A stretch of DNA of 8,084 nt from contig PMCY01000201.1 in assembly GCA_003154255.1 (NCBI GenBank), forward strand, positions 1-8,084, read 5' to 3'. Below are positions 5,239 to 8,084 of this stretch, piece by piece; within the stretch, counting starts at the first letter, position 1; each line of letters starts with the position of its first letter. Origin of the DNA: Candidatus Aminicenantota bacterium (GTDB lineage: Bacteria; Acidobacteriota; Aminicenantia; Aminicenantales; UBA4085). The notes under the pieces were generated by a model, which made no database searches, had not been told where the DNA came from, and was given only the letters and a program-made list of their open reading frames with translations. Made by a program: the position numbers and the translations under genes.

Positions 5239-6027
5239 ATGGCCAAGATCTATTATGTCGGCGATTGGGCCGTTCTAACCGGGCCCGTATTTGCCGAAAC
5301 CCCTTTCTATCATTCGGTCAAGGGGCTCGATATCTTCAACTATGGTGTCTGGCTGAAGAACGCCTTGGAATCCTCCGGCGAGCACCAGGTCGAATCCGTC
5401 CCGACATGGGACTTCTACAACAAGCTCGGGCCGGGCGATTATGAGAAGATCCTGGCCTATTACGACGCCTTCATCTTCAGCGACATCGACGCCAAGCTCT
5501 TTCAGCTCTCGCCCAGCTTCTTCGACCGGGAAAAGTTCGGGCGTTCCGTCCTGACCTTCCCCGACCGCATCCGCCTGACCGTCGAAGCCATTCAGACCGG
5601 AAAGTCGGCCCTCTTCCTGGGCGGCTGGTATTCCTTTACCGGCGAGCACGGCAAAGGTGGCTGGGGCCGGACGCGGATCAAGGACATGCTGCCCGTCCGA
5701 TGCCTGGACTTCGAGGACCTGGAAGAAAGCACCGAAGGCTACTCGCCCGCCCTGACCGAAGCCGGCCGTCCCGTCTTCCAAGGAGTCGATCTGGCCTCCA
5801 TGCCGCCCCTGTTGGGCTACAACAAGACCCTGCCCCTCGCCGAGGGAACGGTCCTGATGAATGTCCGGGAGACGGGCGACCCGCTCGTGGCCGTCCGGAC
5901 GCTAGGCCGGGGCCGCGTCCTGGCTTACATGTCCGACCCGGCCCCGCATTGGGGCCTGAACTTCGTCTACTGGAAAGACTACCCGGCCTTCTGGCTGGCC
6001 GCTCTTAAGTGGGCGCTGGCCCGCTGA
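5239..6027 (+). CDS. GATase1_like (PF07090-type) cytoplasmic protein
   Basis: 262 residues with no signal peptide. It resembles the putative glutamine-amidotransferase-like family (flavodoxin-like fold, related to class I GATase and ThuA-like proteins). Family-like segments are KIYYVGDW near the N-terminus, FSDIDAK (about 80-86), the turn LGGWYSFTGEHGKGGW (about 127-142) where true amidotransferases carry the nucleophile elbow GxCxG, and DPAPHWG (233-239) near the end. The nucleophilic cysteine is absent (Trp-Tyr at that turn), so glutamine hydrolysis is unlikely; the role is unknown, perhaps sugar-related by analogy with ThuA-like proteins. The ATG at 5239 is chosen over the in-frame TTG at 5188 because of the ideally spaced AAGGAGG and because the TTG lies in a promoter box. 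It converges on the glycosidase gene with a 9-bp gap, so it is a separate unit. Confidence 0.8.
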   Translation: MAKIYYVGDWAVLTGPVFAETPFYHSVKGLDIFNYGVWLKNALESSGEHQVESVPTWDFYNKLGPGDYEKILAYYDAFIFSDIDAKLFQLSPSFFDREKFGRSVLTFPDRIRLTVEAIQTGKSALFLGGWYSFTGEHGKGGWGRTRIKDMLPVRCLDFEDLEESTEGYSPALTEAGRPVFQGVDLASMPPLLGYNKTLPLAEGTVLMNVRETGDPLVAVRTLGRGRVLAYMSDPAPHWGLNFVYWKDYPAFWLAALKWALAR

Positions 6028-6036
6028 GAACGGCGC

Positions 6037-7110
6037 TCAACGCTTTTCTTTCAGCCGCGCCAGGAACGGCTCGTTCAGACTGCTGGAAGAAAAGAAGATC
6101 ACTCCGTCGGCGCCGAGCGTTCGGCTGATGTCCATCTGGGCCAGCATGCCCTCGGGCGTGTTCTGGTTGTGGGACGTCCCGATGCCGATCCCGGCGCAGA
6201 GGAGGCACCGGCCCCGGGAATGTTCCACAGCCCGCTTGACGAAGTCGCGGAAGAACGGCTCGTTGTTCGTGTAGAGCATGGGACAGAGCATGTCCACCAG
6301 GCCCTGCGCGGTCCAAGCCGCCCAGTCCTGCCCGATCAGGACGCGGGCGTTGTCGGCGTCGGGAAAGACGGCAGCCGAGATCCTCACCGGCCGGCCGATC
6401 GTCTTCAGCGACTCGCGAAGCTCGCCGACGAAGTCCGTGACCTGGGCCCGGTTCCATTCCAGCCAGACGTTCCAGATCATGTTGCCCGAATCCTGGGCTT
6501 TGATGGCCGCGGGGTCCCATCCCGAATAATCCTTGAACAGGGCCCGGGTCGCGGGATCGAAGCTGAAGTAAGGCTCGGCCGGATCGCAAGGGAATCGAAT
6601 GTAATCCAGGTGAATCCAGTCGACCGGATACTTGCGGGCAACTTCCAGCATCAGGGACCGCTCGTATTCACGGACGGCCGGCAGGGCCGGATTGGCCACG
6701 CCGACCATTTCCTGATGGCGTCCCTTGATGAGCCATTCCGGGTGGGCGCGGACCTGGCCGACGATCCCGCCTTCGGGGAAGACGCAGAACCAGGGATGCA
6801 CGGTGATGCCCCGCGGGCGGGCTTCCTTGAGGAAGGCGTCCAGGAAATCCCATTGGTATGCCGGATCGCGGACCCCGATGGCGCTGTCGTAATAGACATA
6901 GCCGTCGGTGCCCTTGATCATGAGGATGACCGTATCGATCCCGGCCTTGACGTATTCATCCAGCGTCTCACGGATGCGCGGCAGGGCTTTCTCCCGGTCC
7001 GCCCCGAACGTCCCCGGATGGGCCCACACGCCGCGCACGGCGGCCGCGCACGGAGAGACGGCCAGAAAACAAAAGAAAGCGACGGCGGCGAGCGAAATTT
7101 TCTTTTTCAT
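6037..7110 (-). CDS. Exported GHL10-family (PF02638, YngK/DigH-like) glycoside hydrolase
   Basis: 357 residues. A signal peptide (MKKK, hydrophobic core about 6-18, cut near AAA at residue 24) leads into a TIM-barrel glycosidase-like domain covering the rest. Recognisable segments are RGVWAHP (26-32), HPWFCVFP (105-112), the hallmark HLDYIRFP (167-174) with D169 as a likely catalytic acid, and the late-barrel block QDWAAWTAQGLVDMLCPMLY (261-280). The family includes E. coli DigH (YddW), which cleaves denuded peptidoglycan glycan strands; the substrate here is inferred only as a cell-envelope or related glycan. The cysteine at residue 21 follows VSP, which is not a proper lipobox, so a soluble periplasmic product is more likely than a lipoprotein. 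AGGAAGGAG (7126-7118) is a strong ribosome site seven bases from the ATG. It is the second gene of an operon with the ceramidase-like gene, 18 bp downstream of that stop. Confidence 0.88.
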   Translation of the reverse strand: MKKKISLAAVAFFCFLAVSPCAAAVRGVWAHPGTFGADREKALPRIRETLDEYVKAGIDTVILMIKGTDGYVYYDSAIGVRDPAYQWDFLDAFLKEARPRGITVHPWFCVFPEGGIVGQVRAHPEWLIKGRHQEMVGVANPALPAVREYERSLMLEVARKYPVDWIHLDYIRFPCDPAEPYFSFDPATRALFKDYSGWDPAAIKAQDSGNMIWNVWLEWNRAQVTDFVGELRESLKTIGRPVRISAAVFPDADNARVLIGQDWAAWTAQGLVDMLCPMLYTNNEPFFRDFVKRAVEHSRGRCLLCAGIGIGTSHNQNTPEGMLAQMDISRTLGADGVIFFSSSSLNEPFLARLKEKR

Positions 7111-7117
7111 GGATGCG

Positions 7118-7126
7118 CTCCTTCCT
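7118..7126 (-). promoter_or_regulatory. Ribosome binding site of the GHL10 gene
   Basis: AGGAAGGAG on the minus strand, seven bases before the ATG at 7110 and two bases after the TGA stop of the upstream gene. It fixes the start codon and supports co-translation of the two operon genes. Confidence 0.75.
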
Positions 7127-7128
7127 GA

Positions 7129-8084
7129 TCAGGACGTCCGGCCGCGGGCCAGGCCGGCCAGAAGATCCCGCCCGGCCGCGGCCAGAATCGAAGGGATCTC
7201 CGGGGAAAAGGGAAACAGAGCATAAAATTTCGGCGCGCCATGGGCCGCATAATCGCCCGGATCGTCGAACGCGGCGCGGGTCGGGAAATACCCGGCGACG
7301 CCGTTGGCATAGCCCACGGGAAAAAGTCCGGGATGAGACTCCGCCCAGAATCCCCGGTAGGCCGAGAAGGCCTCGCCCGGCAGGCCCAGGAGGACCGGTC
7401 CGGCGAGGTCGAGGACCTGGAGCGGAACGTTTTCAATAAACGGCGCCGCGGCCAGGCGATCACGGGCTTCGGCCGCGGCTCGGGCCCAGGTCCGGGCGAA
7501 GCGGTCGGCCTGGGGGAAGGCACCGTTCTTTTCCAGAAAAGCGGCCGCTTGCCCTTCGATCGCCGCAACGGGCGGGACGATCAAGGGCAGGCGGATCCGC
7601 CTTTCGCAGGCGGCAATCCGCGCCTCGGCGAATGGGGCGGCAAAGGCCTCGCTCTTCCATGCGCGCCGGGCGATGATCGTCCCCAGAAGACCCAGATCCT
7701 CGGGCGTCCCCGCGCCCCATCGGTTCAGGTTCGTCACGGGATCGATGTCGCCGCAGAAGCCCTGCAGGACGAGGGCCCGGGCGCCGGTTTTCTCGACGGC
7801 CCGCACGGCCGCGCCGGGCCAATCGGCGGACACGGCCCGGCCGCGGCCCAGGACGACGGCGTGGCAGGCATAGCCGAGGAGCATCAGCCGGTCGCTCCCG
7901 CGGCGGAGATGGACAACCCGCAGGACGGGATCGATCTCTTCGAAGGATTTGAGGCGGCGGTTGTATCCGATCGGTTCGAGCGTCTCCTGGGCGTAGGAGA
8001 TCCGGGCTTCCCGCGCGTCCGCCGCGGCCCGTTCCGCCGCGGCGACGATCTTGGGCACAAGGCTCCGGACATAGGCCGGATCGG
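7129..8084 (-). CDS. Neutral/alkaline ceramidase-like hydrolase (5' end outside window)
   Basis: The last about 318 codons of a gene whose start lies beyond position 8084; the frame is open to the window edge, so the GTG at 8058 is an internal valine and should not be taken as the start. Residue numbers below count that valine as 1. The protein resembles the neutral/alkaline non-lysosomal ceramidase N-terminal domain (PF04734): ACHAVVLG (64-71) with a probable zinc-ligand H66, VSADWPG (76-82), FCGDIDP (101-107), LPGEAFSAY (226-234) and GYANGVAGYFPT (249-260). E229 and a tyrosine in the last block fit the remaining metal ligands of Pseudomonas ceramidase by motif, although that assignment is inferred. 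Many bacterial members are single-domain and of unknown substrate, so amide-bond hydrolysis of an N-acylated lipid or sugar is a family-based guess. Export cannot be judged. It is co-transcribed with the downstream GHL10 gene. Confidence 0.8.
   Translation of the reverse strand, partial: DPAYVRSLVPKIVAAAERAAADAREARISYAQETLEPIGYNRRLKSFEEIDPVLRVVHLRRGSDRLMLLGYACHAVVLGRGRAVSADWPGAAVRAVEKTGARALVLQGFCGDIDPVTNLNRWGAGTPEDLGLLGTIIARRAWKSEAFAAPFAEARIAACERRIRLPLIVPPVAAIEGQAAAFLEKNGAFPQADRFARTWARAAAEARDRLAAAPFIENVPLQVLDLAGPVLLGLPGEAFSAYRGFWAESHPGLFPVGYANGVAGYFPTRAAFDDPGDYAAHGAPKFYALFPFSPEIPSILAAAGRDLLAGLARGRTS

Noticed and set aside
6025..6039. TGAG/CTCA hairpin at the convergent stops of the GATase1_like and GHL10 genes
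   Set aside because: The stem is only 4 bp and is largely the trivial result of two facing TGA stop codons.
7045..7055. Cysteine near the end of the GHL10 signal peptide as a lipobox
   Set aside because: The preceding residues are VSP; proline before the cysteine does not fit the [LVI][AST][GAS]C rule.
6169..7128. 319-codon + strand frame opposite the GHL10 gene
   Set aside because: It is the antisense shadow of a gene with a signal peptide and the HLDYIRFP motif.

Overview
The window is GC-rich, densely coded bacterial DNA with six protein genes, two of them cut by the window edges, and no RNA genes, mobile elements or CRISPR arrays that I can see. The gene mix is a sigma-54-type two-component system, a secreted M1-like metallopeptidase, a Thermotoga-type SpeD, a YngK/DigH-like glycosidase and a ceramidase-like hydrolase. 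That suits a Gram-negative, heterotrophic soil, sediment or subsurface lineage such as Acidobacteriota or Candidatus Aminicenantes. This placement is a guess from gene content, because no marker gene is present.

Layout. Positions 1-1634 (+) hold the C-terminal end of a sensor histidine kinase and, overlapping it by ATGA, a complete NtrC-family response regulator. Convergent to it, 1661-4327 (-) encodes a large exported M1-like metallopeptidase with an intact HExxH-x18-E zinc site but no GxMEN aminopeptidase motif. Its 160-bp upstream gap carries a good sigma-54 (-24/-12) promoter candidate and, about 108 bp above the predicted transcription start, a phased TTTAC/GTAAA dyad placed like an enhancer-binding site. 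Next comes speD (4488-4931, -), encoding S-adenosylmethionine decarboxylase for polyamine synthesis.

A 307-bp divergent intergenic region (4932-5238) separates speD from a GATase1_like gene (5239-6027, +). It is unusually structured: a perfect 13-bp inverted repeat, a second long stem with one bulged base, a third short hairpin, a nine-C run, and four copies of TACTCG/CGAGTA, one of which overlaps the speD -10 box. The last part, 6037-8084 (-), is a tight two-gene operon: a neutral-ceramidase-like hydrolase (5' end outside the window) followed 18 bp later by an exported GHL10-family glycosidase.

How it may fit together. The most coherent hypothesis is a local circuit in which the kinase and NtrC-type regulator activate the neighbouring metallopeptidase gene through sigma-54. 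The distal operon looks like cell-envelope or glycolipid turnover. I found no convincing defence or mobile system. The items most worth a second look are the sigma-54 regulatory unit, the non-canonical M1 active site and the palindrome-rich speD intergenic region.
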